A DNA stretch of 10,622 bases from Alistipes sp. GTDB taxonomy: Bacteria > Bacteroidota > Bacteroidia > Bacteroidales > Rikenellaceae. Below, piece by piece: positions 1 to 7,031 of the stretch. The stretch is from contig JAGBYV010000326.1 of the NCBI GenBank assembly GCA_017628595.1, forward strand, positions 1 to 10,622, written 5' to 3'. The notes under the pieces were generated by a model. The model ran no database searches and was not told the DNA's origin. It saw only the letters and a list, made by a program, of their open reading frames with translations. The translations under genes were made by a program, and so were the position numbers. Numbering within the stretch: position 1 is the first letter of the stretch; every line of letters starts with the position of its first letter.

Positions 1-889
1 CCTGCTTCTGATACTCCTTATACTCGGGCTGCAATGCCTCGCCGAAAGCCACAGCCTTAGCAGCGATAACGTGCTCCAGGGGACCACCCTGAATACCGGG
101 GAATACTGCCGAGTTCAGAATCTGCGACATCATCTTCACTACACCCTTGGGAGTTGTGTAGCCCCAGGGATTCTCGAAGTCCTTACCCATGAGGATGATA
201 CCACCACGAGGACCACGCAGAGTCTTATGAGTTGTAGATGTTACGATGTGAGCATACTTAACAGGGTTGTCGAGCACACCAGCAGCGATCAAACCTGCTG
301 TGTGAGCCATATCTACCATCAGCAGTGCACCTACCTTGTCGGCGATCTCGCGCATACGCTTGTAATCCCACTCGCGTGAGTAAGCCGAAGCTCCACCAAC
401 GATCAATTTAGGCTTGTGCTCCATAGCCTTGCGCTCCATATCCTCGTAGTCGATAGTACCCGTTGCCTCGCTGAGCTGGTAGCCAACGGCATTGAAGTAC
501 ATACCCGACATATTTACGGGTGAACCGTGTGAAAGGTGACCGCCGTGAGCAAGGTCCAAGCCCATAAATGTATCGCCGGGCTTCAACACTGCAAAGAATA
601 CAGCCATATTGGCCTGTGCACCTGAGTGGGGCTGCACGTTGGCATACTCGGCACCGTACAACTCGCACAGACGCTCGATAGCCAGGCGCTCAACCTTATC
701 CACTACCTCGCAACCGCCATAGTAGCGAGCTGCGGGATAGCCCTCAGCATATTTGTTGGTCAGAACAGAACCCATGGCTGCCATGACCTGATCGCTTACA
801 AAGTTCTCCGATGCGATAAGCTCGATGCCACGCATCTGACGAGCGCGCTCCTCGGCAACGAGATCGAAAATCTGATTATCCTGTTTCAT
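1..889 (-). CDS. glyA: Serine hydroxymethyltransferase, 5' part (partial at window edge)
   Basis: This is the N-terminal 296 codons of a PLP-dependent serine hydroxymethyltransferase, which interconverts serine plus tetrahydrofolate with glycine plus methylene-tetrahydrofolate in the cytoplasm; the C-terminal part lies beyond the left edge. The translation starts [18 protein letters not shown] and contains the family landmarks [29 protein letters not shown], the [13 protein letters not shown] segment and [13 protein letters not shown]. The PLP-binding lysine in that last motif is about residue 222, close to Lys229 of the E. coli enzyme. The ATG at 889-887 is chosen because it gives the normal family N terminus. 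The reading frame is intact throughout. A YgbA-like gene ends 19 bp upstream on the same strand, so the two may be co-transcribed. The leader is AT-rich with no clear Shine-Dalgarno sequence. Confidence 0.97.
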   Translation of the reverse strand, partial: MKQDNQIFDLVAEERARQMRGIELIASENFVSDQVMAAMGSVLTNKYAEGYPAARYYGGCEVVDKVERLAIERLCELYGAEYANVQPHSGAQANMAVFFAVLKPGDTFMGLDLAHGGHLSHGSPVNMSGMYFNAVGYQLSEATGTIDYEDMERKAMEHKPKLIVGGASAYSREWDYKRMREIADKVGALLMVDMAHTAGLIAAGVLDNPVKYAHIVTSTTHKTLRGPRGGIILMGKDFENPWGYTTPKGVVKMMSQILNSAVFPGIQGGPLEHVIAAKAVAFGEALQPEYKEYQKQ

Positions 890-908
890 CGTTTCGTATA
901 ATTTGAAT

Positions 909-1238
909 TTAACCTTTTCTTATCTTCGAGTACCACAGATGACGAAGTGCCGCTATGGGGTGATAAAATATTATCCTCGGACCCGAGAAGCGCATCACCT
1001 GGCGAATCATCTCGCGCATATCCTTGCGATAACAGTGCGTTGTGCATTGCGAGCAGAATGTCTTCTGCGCCATATGCGGGCAGGCCAAAGTGCGGCTGTC
1101 GGCATACTCAGCAAGGGCACGACACTCATCACATAACTGCCTGCCACCGTGCTTTTTACGGCAATACAGAGCTATCATATCGGCAACGATACGTCGCTCG
1201 TGGCTTAACTTGCGCGAAATTTTATCCTCGTTTTTCAT
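909..1238 (-). CDS. YgbA-like protein, nitrous oxide-stimulated promoter family
   Basis: This is a 109-residue cysteine-rich protein that resembles the YgbA family (nitrous oxide-stimulated promoter family). Recognisable parts are [52 protein letters not shown] and [21 protein letters not shown]. Seven cysteines (26, 36, 39, 53, 62, 65, 69) with histidines 68, 93 and 100 suggest a metal or iron-sulfur site, which is inference. In enterobacteria ygbA is induced by nitric oxide through NsrR and linked to growth under nitrosative stress; the biochemical activity is not established to my knowledge. The frame stays open further upstream to 1367, but the ATG at 1238 is preferred because the extra 43 residues are not family-like and would cross the -7 box at 1250-1257. 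The protein has no signal peptide or membrane segment, so it is probably cytoplasmic. Confidence 0.88.
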   Translation of the reverse strand: MKNEDKISRKLSHERRIVADMIALYCRKKHGGRQLCDECRALAEYADSRTLACPHMAQKTFCSQCTTHCYRKDMREMIRQVMRFSGPRIIFYHPIAALRHLWYSKIRKG

Positions 1239-1249
1239 CTTTGGTGCGA

Positions 1250-1257
1250 CAAAGGTA
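1250..1257 (-). promoter_or_regulatory. -7 box of the ygbA-like/glyA promoter
   Basis: On the minus strand this reads TACCTTTG, a perfect match to the Bacteroidota -7 consensus TAnnTTTG. It lies only 11 bp before the ATG of the YgbA-like gene at 1238, which implies a very short 5' leader. I see no convincing -33 TTTG at about 19-21 bp upstream. It could therefore be a weak or activator-dependent promoter. Confidence 0.5.
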
Positions 1258-1485
1258 GAAAAATATTTTGTTATTTGGAATAGCGCACAAGGGCGAAAAT
1301 CATAAGATTTTACATCCTCGCGGCAAAACGCAGTTTCATAATGTAAGCAGGCGCAGAGCAATGTCAAAAATCAAAAAGTATCATAATTTATAATATTAAA
1401 ACCCTCGCCACGTACCTTTACGGAGCGCTATACGGCCTATTCCAGCACTGAAGCACATAATGGAGCGCAGAATTATTAAAAAAAA

Positions 1486-1539
1486 TCTATATCAAAATAG
1501 AAAGTAATAAAATCACTATCTTCCATATCAAAATAAAAA
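1486..1539. repeat. 18-bp direct repeat pair upstream of rhaB, candidate operator
   Basis: Two copies of TCYATATCAAAATARAAA occur at 1486-1503 and 1522-1539, identical at 16 of 18 positions and spaced 36 bp start to start. The proximal copy ends 8 bp before the rhaB -7 box at 1548 and covers the place where a -33 element would sit. I see no good TTTG -33 element there, as is common for activator-dependent promoters. AraC-family activators usually bind direct repeats in this position, and such a regulator is encoded at the end of the same operon. That link is inference. A partial third copy, ATCAAAA, lies at 1559-1565. Confidence 0.55.
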
Positions 1540-1547
1540 TAAAGGCG

Positions 1548-1555
1548 TAATTTTG
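1548..1555 (+). promoter_or_regulatory. -7 box of the rhamnose operon promoter
   Basis: TAATTTTG matches the Bacteroidota -7 consensus TAnnTTTG exactly and lies 38 bp before the rhaB ATG. This places the transcript start at roughly 1560. The -33 region is occupied by the proximal copy of the 18-bp repeat rather than a recognisable TTTG, so the promoter probably needs an activator. Confidence 0.65.
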
Positions 1556-1567
1556 TTAATCAAAACG

Positions 1568-1583
1568 ATTTTTAGCTAAAAAT
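1568..1583. repeat. Perfect 16-bp palindrome in the rhaB leader
   Basis: ATTTTTAGCTAAAAAT reads the same on both strands. It lies between the predicted transcript start and the rhaB ATG at 1594. It is flanked by an ACGATTTT direct repeat (1565-1572 and 1585-1592) spaced 20 bp start to start, about two helical turns. It may be a protein-binding site downstream of the start, or a weak leader hairpin close to the ribosome entry site. The DNA alone does not decide between these. Confidence 0.5.
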
Positions 1584-1593
1584 TACGATTTTA

Positions 1594-3063
1594 ATGAATA
1601 TACATCATTTTGTCGCCATAGATTTAGGCGCAACGAGCGGACGTGTGATTCTTGCTTCTCTGAGCAATGGCACCATTGAGATGGAGGAGATCCATCGTTT
1701 TCCCGACACCATCATCCAGATGCAGGGGCACTTCTACTGGGATCTGCCGGCTATATACAAATCTGTAATCGAGGGTCTGAAAAAGGTGGCCGAGCGCAAG
1801 GTGGCAATCACCTCAATCGGAATTGATACGTGGGGTGTGGATTTTGCACTCTTCGGTGAGGATGGCCTGATGCTGGGACTGCCCTACTGCTATCGCGATC
1901 CGCACACTACCGATGCCCCCGAAAAGTTCTTCGAGCGTATGCCTCGCCACGAGCTATACGAAAAAACGGGCATACAGATCATGAACTTCAACTCCGTCTT
2001 CCAGCTCGACACGCTGCGTCGCAACCACTGCTCGGCGCTGGAGGCTGCCGCGAAGATACTCTTCATTCCCGATGCGCTGGCATACCTGCTCACGGGCAAT
2101 ATGATAACCGAGTACACCATCGCCTCGACGGCGCAGATGATCGACCCCCGCACCAAGTGCTGGGACAAGGATATTCTCTCGCTGCTTGGTCTGAAGGAGG
2201 AGAACTTCGGCCCCATCACCATGCCCGGCCAAAAGACCGGCACACTCACCGAGGAGGTGCGTTCACTCACCGGATTGGGCTCAATTCCCGTTGTGGCCGT
2301 TGCTGGTCACGACACCGGCTCGGCTGTGGCAGGCACACAACTCTCGGGTAACGACACAGCATACCTTAGCTCGGGCACGTGGTCACTCATGGGCATCGAG
2401 TCAAGGGAGCCTATCATCTCGGAGCGCAGTTTTGAGCTTAACTTCACCAACGAGGGAGGTATCGAGGGTACGATTCGCGTATTGAAGAATATATGCGGCA
2501 TGTGGCTTCTGGAGCGTTCGCGCACAGAGTGGGAGGAGCAGTCGTACTCGTCGCTCATCGCCCAGGCCGAGGCCTCGGAGCCGTTCCGCTCTCTGATCAA
2601 CCCCGATGCGCCCTGCTTTGCCAACCCCAAGTCGATGATCGAGGCCATCAACGCATATTGCAAGGCTACCGATCAACCCACGCCGCAGAGTACGGGCGAG
2701 TATGTACGTTGCATATTCGAGTCGCTGGCGCTGCGCTACCGTCAGGTGGTGGAGATGCTGGGCGAGTTCTCACCCGAGCCGCTGAGCAAGATGATAGTCA
2801 TTGGTGGCGGTGCGCGCAACAATATGCTCAACCAATATACGGCCAACGCCACAAACCTTAAGGTGGAGACCGGATCGTCGGAAGCAACGGCTCTTGGCAA
2901 TGTGATGATGCAGGCCAAGTGGGCTGGCGTAGTTGCCTCAATTGAGCAGATGCGCCAGATGATCGCCCAGTCGCTGCCCGCACGTGAGCAGTTCACACCT
3001 CAAGAGAAGGAGCTGTGGGATGCAGCTTACGAGAAATATCTTACCATATATAGAGAATTGTAA
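1594..3063 (+). CDS. rhaB: Rhamnulokinase
   Basis: This is a 489-residue FGGY-family sugar kinase, the same length as E. coli RhaB, that phosphorylates L-rhamnulose with ATP to L-rhamnulose 1-phosphate in the cytoplasm. The N-terminal phosphate-binding loop is AIDLGATSGR (residues 8-17). GIDTWGVDFALFGEDG follows at 76-91, the catalytic region GHDTGSAVAG at 238-247 (Asp240 as the likely general base), SSGTWSLMG at 259-267, and the C-terminal nucleotide-binding motif GGGARNNMLNQ at 404-414. The motif set and the length fit rhamnulokinase better than fuculokinase or xylulokinase. It is the first gene of the operon, starting 38 bp after a -7 box; rhaA follows after an 18-bp gap. The ATG is preceded by an AT-rich leader without a clear Shine-Dalgarno sequence. 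Confidence 0.96.
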   Translation: MNIHHFVAIDLGATSGRVILASLSNGTIEMEEIHRFPDTIIQMQGHFYWDLPAIYKSVIEGLKKVAERKVAITSIGIDTWGVDFALFGEDGLMLGLPYCYRDPHTTDAPEKFFERMPRHELYEKTGIQIMNFNSVFQLDTLRRNHCSALEAAAKILFIPDALAYLLTGNMITEYTIASTAQMIDPRTKCWDKDILSLLGLKEENFGPITMPGQKTGTLTEEVRSLTGLGSIPVVAVAGHDTGSAVAGTQLSGNDTAYLSSGTWSLMGIESREPIISERSFELNFTNEGGIEGTIRVLKNICGMWLLERSRTEWEEQSYSSLIAQAEASEPFRSLINPDAPCFANPKSMIEAINAYCKATDQPTPQSTGEYVRCIFESLALRYRQVVEMLGEFSPEPLSKMIVIGGGARNNMLNQYTANATNLKVETGSSEATALGNVMMQAKWAGVVASIEQMRQMIAQSLPAREQFTPQEKELWDAAYEKYLTIYREL

Positions 3064-3081
3064 AACTAAAAAAATATAAAG

Positions 3082-4338
3082 ATGAAAAAGGAACTTATCG
3101 AAAAGGCGTATGAGATCGCCAAGGAGCGTTACGCCGCAATAGGTGTAGATACAGATGCTGCAATGGAGACATTGCAGAACATTCAGCTCTCGCTGCACTG
3201 CTGGCAGGCTGACGATGTGAACGGTTTTGAGAATGCCGGCGCACTCACGGGAGGTATTCAGGCAACGGGTAACTATCCGGGCAAGGCTCGCTCAATCGAG
3301 GAGTTGCAGGCCGACATCGAGAAGGTTGTATCGCTGCTGCCGGGTAACCACCGCCTGAGCCTTCACGCAAACTATGCCGACTTCCGCGAGACGGGTCCCG
3401 TGGATCGCGACCAGCTCGAACCCAAGCACTTTGAGAGCTGGATGCAGTGGGCCGAGAAGAACGGCATGAAGCTCGACTTCAACTCTACATCGTTCTCTCA
3501 CCCCAAGAGCGAGGACCTCACGCTGGCAAGCCCCAAGGAGGATATCCGCAAGTTCTGGGTTGAGCACACCAAGCGTTGCCGTGCCATTGCCGACGAGATG
3601 GGTCGCCGTCAGGGTGATCCCGCAATGCTCAACATCTGGATTCACGACGGCTCGAAGGACTTCACCGTTAACCGTATGAAGTATCGTGCCATCCTGAAGC
3701 AGTCATTGGACGAGATTCTGGAGCAGAAGTACGAGTGGATGCGCGATTCAGTGGAGTCGAAGGTATTCGGCATCGGTCTGGAGAGCTACACCGTGGGTAG
3801 CAACGACTTCTACATCGGCTACGCTGCACAGAAGGGCATCATGGTGACACTCGATACAGGTCACTTCCACCCCACCGAGTCTATCGGCGACAAGATGTCA
3901 TCGCTGCTTCTGTTCACACCCGAGGTTATGCTTCACGTGAGCCGCCCTGTGCGCTGGGACTCTGACCACGTGACAATCATCAACGACGAGACGCTGGATC
4001 TGACAAAGGAGATCGTGCGTTGCGATGCGCTGGATCGTGTACACATCGGTCTGGACTACTTCGACGCTTCGATCAACCGCATCGGCGCCTACGTTATCGG
4101 TGCTCGCGCTACGCAGAAGTGTCTGTTGCAGGCGCTGCTCGAGCCCCTCACAACGCTTCGCGAGTATGAGGCTGAGGGTCGCGGCTTCGAACGTCTGGCT
4201 ATGCTCGAGGAGTGCAAGTCACTGCCCTGGAACGCCGTATGGGATATGTTCTGCCTGAAGAATGGCGTGCCCGTAGGCGAGGAGTATATCGCCGAGATCA
4301 ACAAGTATGAGGCTGAGGTAACATCAAAGCGTTGCTAA
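3082..4338 (+). CDS. rhaA: L-rhamnose isomerase
   Basis: This is a 418-residue L-rhamnose isomerase (E. coli RhaA has 419) that converts L-rhamnose to L-rhamnulose with Mn2+ in a TIM-barrel active site. The N terminus MKKELIEKAYEIAKERYA and the early segment LSLHCWQADDVNGFE are characteristic. The metal ligands described for E. coli (His262, Asp294, Asp296) match His261 in LDTGHFHPTE and Asp293 and Asp295 in RPVRWDSDHV. The family segments HDGSKDF (188-194), ESYTVGSNDFY (234-244) and LDYFDASINRI (324-334) are also present, and the frame is intact. It lies 18 bp after rhaB and 12 bp before rhaT, so it is part of the same transcript. The preceding ATATAAAG is a typical weak Bacteroidota ribosome-binding context. 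Confidence 0.98.
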   Translation: MKKELIEKAYEIAKERYAAIGVDTDAAMETLQNIQLSLHCWQADDVNGFENAGALTGGIQATGNYPGKARSIEELQADIEKVVSLLPGNHRLSLHANYADFRETGPVDRDQLEPKHFESWMQWAEKNGMKLDFNSTSFSHPKSEDLTLASPKEDIRKFWVEHTKRCRAIADEMGRRQGDPAMLNIWIHDGSKDFTVNRMKYRAILKQSLDEILEQKYEWMRDSVESKVFGIGLESYTVGSNDFYIGYAAQKGIMVTLDTGHFHPTESIGDKMSSLLLFTPEVMLHVSRPVRWDSDHVTIINDETLDLTKEIVRCDALDRVHIGLDYFDASINRIGAYVIGARATQKCLLQALLEPLTTLREYEAEGRGFERLAMLEECKSLPWNAVWDMFCLKNGVPVGEEYIAEINKYEAEVTSKRC

Positions 4339-4350
4339 TAATACCCCATT

Positions 4351-5364
4351 ATGGAGATTATCATTGGACTATTAATCATTGCGGTGGGCGCATTCTGCCA
4401 GTCGAGTAGCTATGTGCCCATCAACAAGATACGTTCGTGGAGCTGGGAGTCATACTGGCTCGTGCAGGGCATATTCGCATGGCTCATCTTCCCCATTGCG
4501 GGCGCTATGCTTGCCGTACCCGAGGGCCATTCGCTCTTTGAGCTCTACGTAGCATATCCCAAGGAGAGTGCCCTGACCGCTCTGTTCGGTGTATTGTGGG
4601 GCGTAGGAGGTCTTACCTTCGGTCTTTCGATGCGCTATCTGGGTGTGGCTCTGGGTCAGTCGCTGGCTCTTGGCACCTGTGCCGGATTGGGTACAATACT
4701 CACTCCCCTGCTGCTTGGCCGTGCGGGCGATCTTACGGCATCGGTTATCATCGGTGTGGTGGTAACACTCGTAGGCATTGCCATCATTGGTGTGGCGGGT
4801 CACATGAAGTCGCAGTCGCTCTCGGAGGAGCAGAAGCGCGAGGCGGTGAAGGACTTTAACTTTACTAAGGGAATTGCCGTGGCTCTGCTGGCCGGTTTTA
4901 TGAGTGCGTGCTTCAACATCGGTCTTGGCTTTGGCGAGCCGCTTAACTTCGGCTCTGCTACGGCCGACATCTACAAGACTCTGCCCGCAACGTTTATGGT
5001 TACGCTCGGTGGCTTTGCTACCAATGCCATCTATTGCCTCTATCAGAACTATCGCAACCGCACATTCTCGGACTATGGCAAGAGCTCGCTATGGGCCAAC
5101 AACGTGCTCTTCTGTGCGCTCGCTGGTGTGCTGTGGTACAGCCAGTTCTTTGGCCTGAGCTTAGGTAAAGGTTTTCTTACCGAGTCGGCTTCGCTGCTCA
5201 CCTTCAGCTGGTGCATACTGATGGCGCTCAACGTCGTTTTCTCAAACGTGTGGGGCATCATCCTCAAAGAGTGGAAAGGATGCTCGAAGCGCACCATCGC
5301 GGTGCTTATAGCTGGCCTTGCGGTACTTATCATCAGTTCATTCCTGCCCGAAATATTAAAATAA
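4351..5364 (+). CDS. rhaT: L-rhamnose-proton symporter
   Basis: This 337-residue inner-membrane transporter of the RhaT family (E. coli RhaT has 344) imports L-rhamnose with protons. Ten hydrophobic segments are visible, at roughly residues 2-22, 38-56, 74-94, 98-122, 130-149, 173-193, 212-231, 250-270, 280-300 and 313-333. A hydrophilic loop at 152-172 (MKSQSLSEEQKREAVKDFNF) separates the two halves. Recognisable family stretches are GAFCQSSSYVPINKIRSWSW near the N terminus, WGVGGLTFGLSMRYLGVALG, GFGEPLN, LWYSQFFGLSLG and LNVVFSNVWGIILKEWKG. It sits 12 bp after rhaA and 6 bp before the regulator gene, which fixes the substrate as rhamnose with good confidence. Confidence 0.95.
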   Translation: MEIIIGLLIIAVGAFCQSSSYVPINKIRSWSWESYWLVQGIFAWLIFPIAGAMLAVPEGHSLFELYVAYPKESALTALFGVLWGVGGLTFGLSMRYLGVALGQSLALGTCAGLGTILTPLLLGRAGDLTASVIIGVVVTLVGIAIIGVAGHMKSQSLSEEQKREAVKDFNFTKGIAVALLAGFMSACFNIGLGFGEPLNFGSATADIYKTLPATFMVTLGGFATNAIYCLYQNYRNRTFSDYGKSSLWANNVLFCALAGVLWYSQFFGLSLGKGFLTESASLLTFSWCILMALNVVFSNVWGIILKEWKGCSKRTIAVLIAGLAVLIISSFLPEILK

Positions 5365-5370
5365 ATCTTT

Positions 5371-6276
5371 ATGGACGAAACAACCAAAATTTCCGAAATT
5401 AAATTTCATTATCTTATCCCCAACAAGACCGATCTGCAGTATGGATGTGGTGTCAATGTTGTCGGCTCACAGGTGGTAGTGCCGGGCGAAGAGTATCCGG
5501 CATCGAACCACCCCAACGGATACGTATTTGATCCCGCGCGCGGACGTATGCTTAACGAGTATCAGCTGCTCTACATCGTAAAGGGACGCGGTACGCTCAC
5601 TACCGAGCAGGGGCAATATCAGGTATCGAAAGGTACGATGATACTCCTGCGACCCGGCAAGTGGCACACCTACAGCCCTACGCCCGATGTAGGCTGGAGC
5701 GAGTATTACATCGGCTTTACGGGCGATGCTGCCGAGCGTGCCATCAAGGCGTTGTTTGCCGACGATGAGCAAATCTTCAACATTGGTCTAAGCCGCGAGC
5801 TTATCGACCTGTATCAGCGTGCCATCGAGGTGGCTGCTGTAGATCGCCCTGCTGCGCAGCAGATGCTGGCGGGTATCGTTATGCACATGATCGGCATCGT
5901 GAACTTTATGGCTCGCAACGAATCACTATCGACCGACCGTCTGGACCAGATCGTCGAGCAGGCCAAGAGCATCATGCAGGAGCATGTGACGCAGAACATC
6001 GACCTGGAGGCGCTGGCCACGCAGCTCAACATCAGCTACTCGTGGTTCCGCAAGATCTTCCGCGACTACACGGGTCATCCGCCCGCAAAGTATTTCATGG
6101 AGATCAAGTTGCGCCACGCGCAGTATCTGCTGGCCAATACACGCGAGTCGATCAAGGAGATTGCATTTGCGCTGAGCTTCAAATCGACCGAGCACTTCTA
6201 CACCACTTTCAAGCGTGTGACAGGCTATACGCCCAATACCTATCGCCGCATGTCAACTCCCGAACAGAAGAAGTAG
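5371..6276 (+). CDS. AraC-family regulator, probable rhamnose operon activator (RhaR-like)
   Basis: This is a 301-residue AraC/XylS-family transcription regulator. Residues about 25-130 form the N-terminal cupin-type effector-binding domain, with LLYIVKGRGTLTTEQ, a GTMILLRPGKWHTYSP turn and WSEYYIGFTG. Residues about 192-292 form the DNA-binding domain with two helix-turn-helix units. The first is LEALATQLNISYSWFRKIFR, and the second lies within 262-292, carrying the family signature IKEIAFALSF followed by HFYTTFKRVTGYTPNTYR. It is the last gene of the rhamnose operon, 6 bp after rhaT. I recall that B. thetaiotaomicron also has an AraC-type activator, RhaR, at the end of its rhamnose operon, so rhamnose-dependent positive autoregulation is likely but inferred. 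The 18-bp repeats at 1486-1539 are the best target candidates. It ends 24 bp before a strong terminator. Confidence 0.9.
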   Translation: MDETTKISEIKFHYLIPNKTDLQYGCGVNVVGSQVVVPGEEYPASNHPNGYVFDPARGRMLNEYQLLYIVKGRGTLTTEQGQYQVSKGTMILLRPGKWHTYSPTPDVGWSEYYIGFTGDAAERAIKALFADDEQIFNIGLSRELIDLYQRAIEVAAVDRPAAQQMLAGIVMHMIGIVNFMARNESLSTDRLDQIVEQAKSIMQEHVTQNIDLEALATQLNISYSWFRKIFRDYTGHPPAKYFMEIKLRHAQYLLANTRESIKEIAFALSFKSTEHFYTTFKRVTGYTPNTYRRMSTPEQKK

Positions 6277-6299
6277 CAAGGCTTCAAGTGAGGCCAAAT

Positions 6300-6338
6300 A
6301 AAAACGAGGATACCAACTGATTAGGTATCCTCGTTTTT
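6300..6338. terminator. Bidirectional terminator between the rhamnose operon and the phosphatase gene
   Basis: A 15-bp perfect stem (6300-6314 with 6324-6338, core CGAGGATACC/GGTATCCTCG) encloses a 9-nt loop. It has A residues on the left and a run of six T at 6334-6339, so it can end transcription in both directions. On the minus strand the phosphatase stop codon (6342-6340) is only one base from the stem. One hairpin therefore serves two convergent transcripts. Confidence 0.92.
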
Positions 6339-6339
6339 T

Positions 6340-6810
6340 CTATCCGCGCAACTCATCAAGTAGTCCCTCGCAGCCATCCTCCAGCATATCGAGTACCAGC
6401 TCGAAGCCCTCTCGGCCCTCGTAGTACGGGTCGGGCACATATGTGCGATCGGGATATTTGCTGCAGAACTCCACGAAGCGGCGCACCTTGGACATACACT
6501 TGCGCTCGGGCGAGAGTCGCTCCACATTGCGATAATTCGAATCGTCCATCACAACAATCATATCGAAGTCGTAGAAATCCTCCTCCTGGAACTGACGGGC
6601 ACGATGCGTGAGCGAATAGCCACGTGGCTTGGCCGCAGCACGCATACGCGGATCGGGCAGTTCGCCCGCATGACCGCCATATGTACCTGCCGAGTCGATC
6701 TCGATTTGCGACTGCAACCCCTCACGATCCACTACCGCCTGCATAACGGCATGCGCCGCCGGCGAGCGACAAATATTACCGAGGCAGACAAAAAGTATCT
6801 TTTGCTTCAT
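6340..6810 (-). CDS. Low-molecular-weight protein tyrosine phosphatase
   Basis: This 156-residue cytoplasmic enzyme is of normal length for the family. The phosphate-binding loop CLGNICRSP begins at Cys9, the nucleophile, with Arg15, matching C-X5-R. The general-acid aspartate is Asp127 in VPDPYYEG. Other family stretches are DSAGTYGGHAGELPDPRM, SLTHRARQF and IVVMDDSNYRNVERL. Such enzymes remove phosphate from protein tyrosines, and in bacteria they often act on tyrosine kinases of polysaccharide export. No kinase is encoded in this window, so the substrate is unknown. The presence of Cys9 and of the PTP loop argues against an arsenate reductase role, although ArsC of Gram-positive type shares the fold. 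It is transcribed alone from its own promoter and converges on the rhamnose operon. Confidence 0.93.
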   Translation of the reverse strand: MKQKILFVCLGNICRSPAAHAVMQAVVDREGLQSQIEIDSAGTYGGHAGELPDPRMRAAAKPRGYSLTHRARQFQEEDFYDFDMIVVMDDSNYRNVERLSPERKCMSKVRRFVEFCSKYPDRTYVPDPYYEGREGFELVLDMLEDGCEGLLDELRG

Positions 6811-6833
6811 ATCTTACTCTTGTTTTGTTTTTG

Positions 6834-6865
6834 CAAATATAATACAATCCGACAAAGTAGGCAAA
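6834..6865 (-). promoter_or_regulatory. Promoter of the tyrosine phosphatase gene
   Basis: On the minus strand the -7 box TATATTTG (6841-6834) matches TAnnTTTG exactly, and a -33 TTTG (6865-6862) lies 20 bp upstream of it, the usual Bacteroidota arrangement. The predicted transcript start is near 6828, giving a leader of about 18 nt before the ATG at 6810. Confidence 0.7.
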
Positions 6866-6875
6866 ACTGCACATA

Positions 6876-6893
6876 TTTTGTACAAGTACAAAA
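6876..6893. repeat. Inverted repeat in the divergent phosphatase / YtfJ-like spacer
   Basis: TTTTGTAC and GTACAAAA flank a 2-bp AA centre, giving 8-bp perfect arms. It lies about 10 bp upstream of the -33 element of the phosphatase promoter and about 100 bp upstream of the -7 box of the divergent gene. It looks like a dimeric regulator site, but I do not recognise the motif. A weaker inverted repeat CTTTTG/CAAAAG lies at 6932-6937 and 6951-6956. Confidence 0.45.
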
Positions 6894-6990
6894 ACCGCTG
6901 CAAACGGTTCGATATGTGGCAAAAATGCTCACTTTTGGCAAATTGTAGGTCAAAAGCTCATATCGGCGTACAGCCATCTAAATTTTTTAG

Positions 6991-6998
6991 TACTTTTG
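6991..6998 (+). promoter_or_regulatory. -7 box of the YtfJ-like/Omp85/Ept operon
   Basis: TACTTTTG matches the TAnnTTTG consensus and lies 33 bp before the ATG at 7032. No good -33 TTTG is found 19-21 bp upstream. The transcript start should be close to 7005. The box also argues against the in-frame TTG at 6996 as a start codon, because that codon would lie upstream of the transcript start. Confidence 0.6.
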
Positions 6999-7031
6999 CA
7001 CCGCCAATTTATTTGTAAAAATAAAGTGATT

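Larger units (their letters stand above)
1239..1593. other. Divergent intergenic region between ygbA-like gene and rhaB
   Basis: This 355-bp gap holds regulatory DNA and no convincing gene. Its left end carries the -7 box for the minus-strand gene. At 1296-1311 there is a small perfect hairpin (AAAATC, ATAA loop, GATTTT). About 1401-1470 is noticeably more G+C-rich than its surroundings and carries GGAGCGC twice (1422-1428 and 1462-1468); I cannot assign it a role. From 1471 to 1593 the DNA is very AT-rich and contains the long direct repeat, the rhaB -7 box and a palindrome, each listed separately. Confidence 0.8.

Noticed and set aside
71..379. Plus-strand open frame over the left end.
   Set aside because: The minus strand here encodes serine hydroxymethyltransferase with all its motifs; the plus frame is a shadow.
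1239..1367. A longer N terminus for the YgbA-like protein starting at 1367.
   Set aside because: The added 43 residues do not resemble the family and run through the -7 box; the ATG at 1238 gives the usual length.
6340..6810. The phosphatase as an arsenate reductase.
   Set aside because: It has the phosphatase loop and the DPYY general-acid motif, and there are no arsenic-resistance neighbours.
6996..7031. Upstream TTG start giving 12 extra residues on the YtfJ-like protein.
   Set aside because: The TTG overlaps the -7 box and would lie upstream of the transcript start; the ATG at 7032 begins a standard signal peptide.
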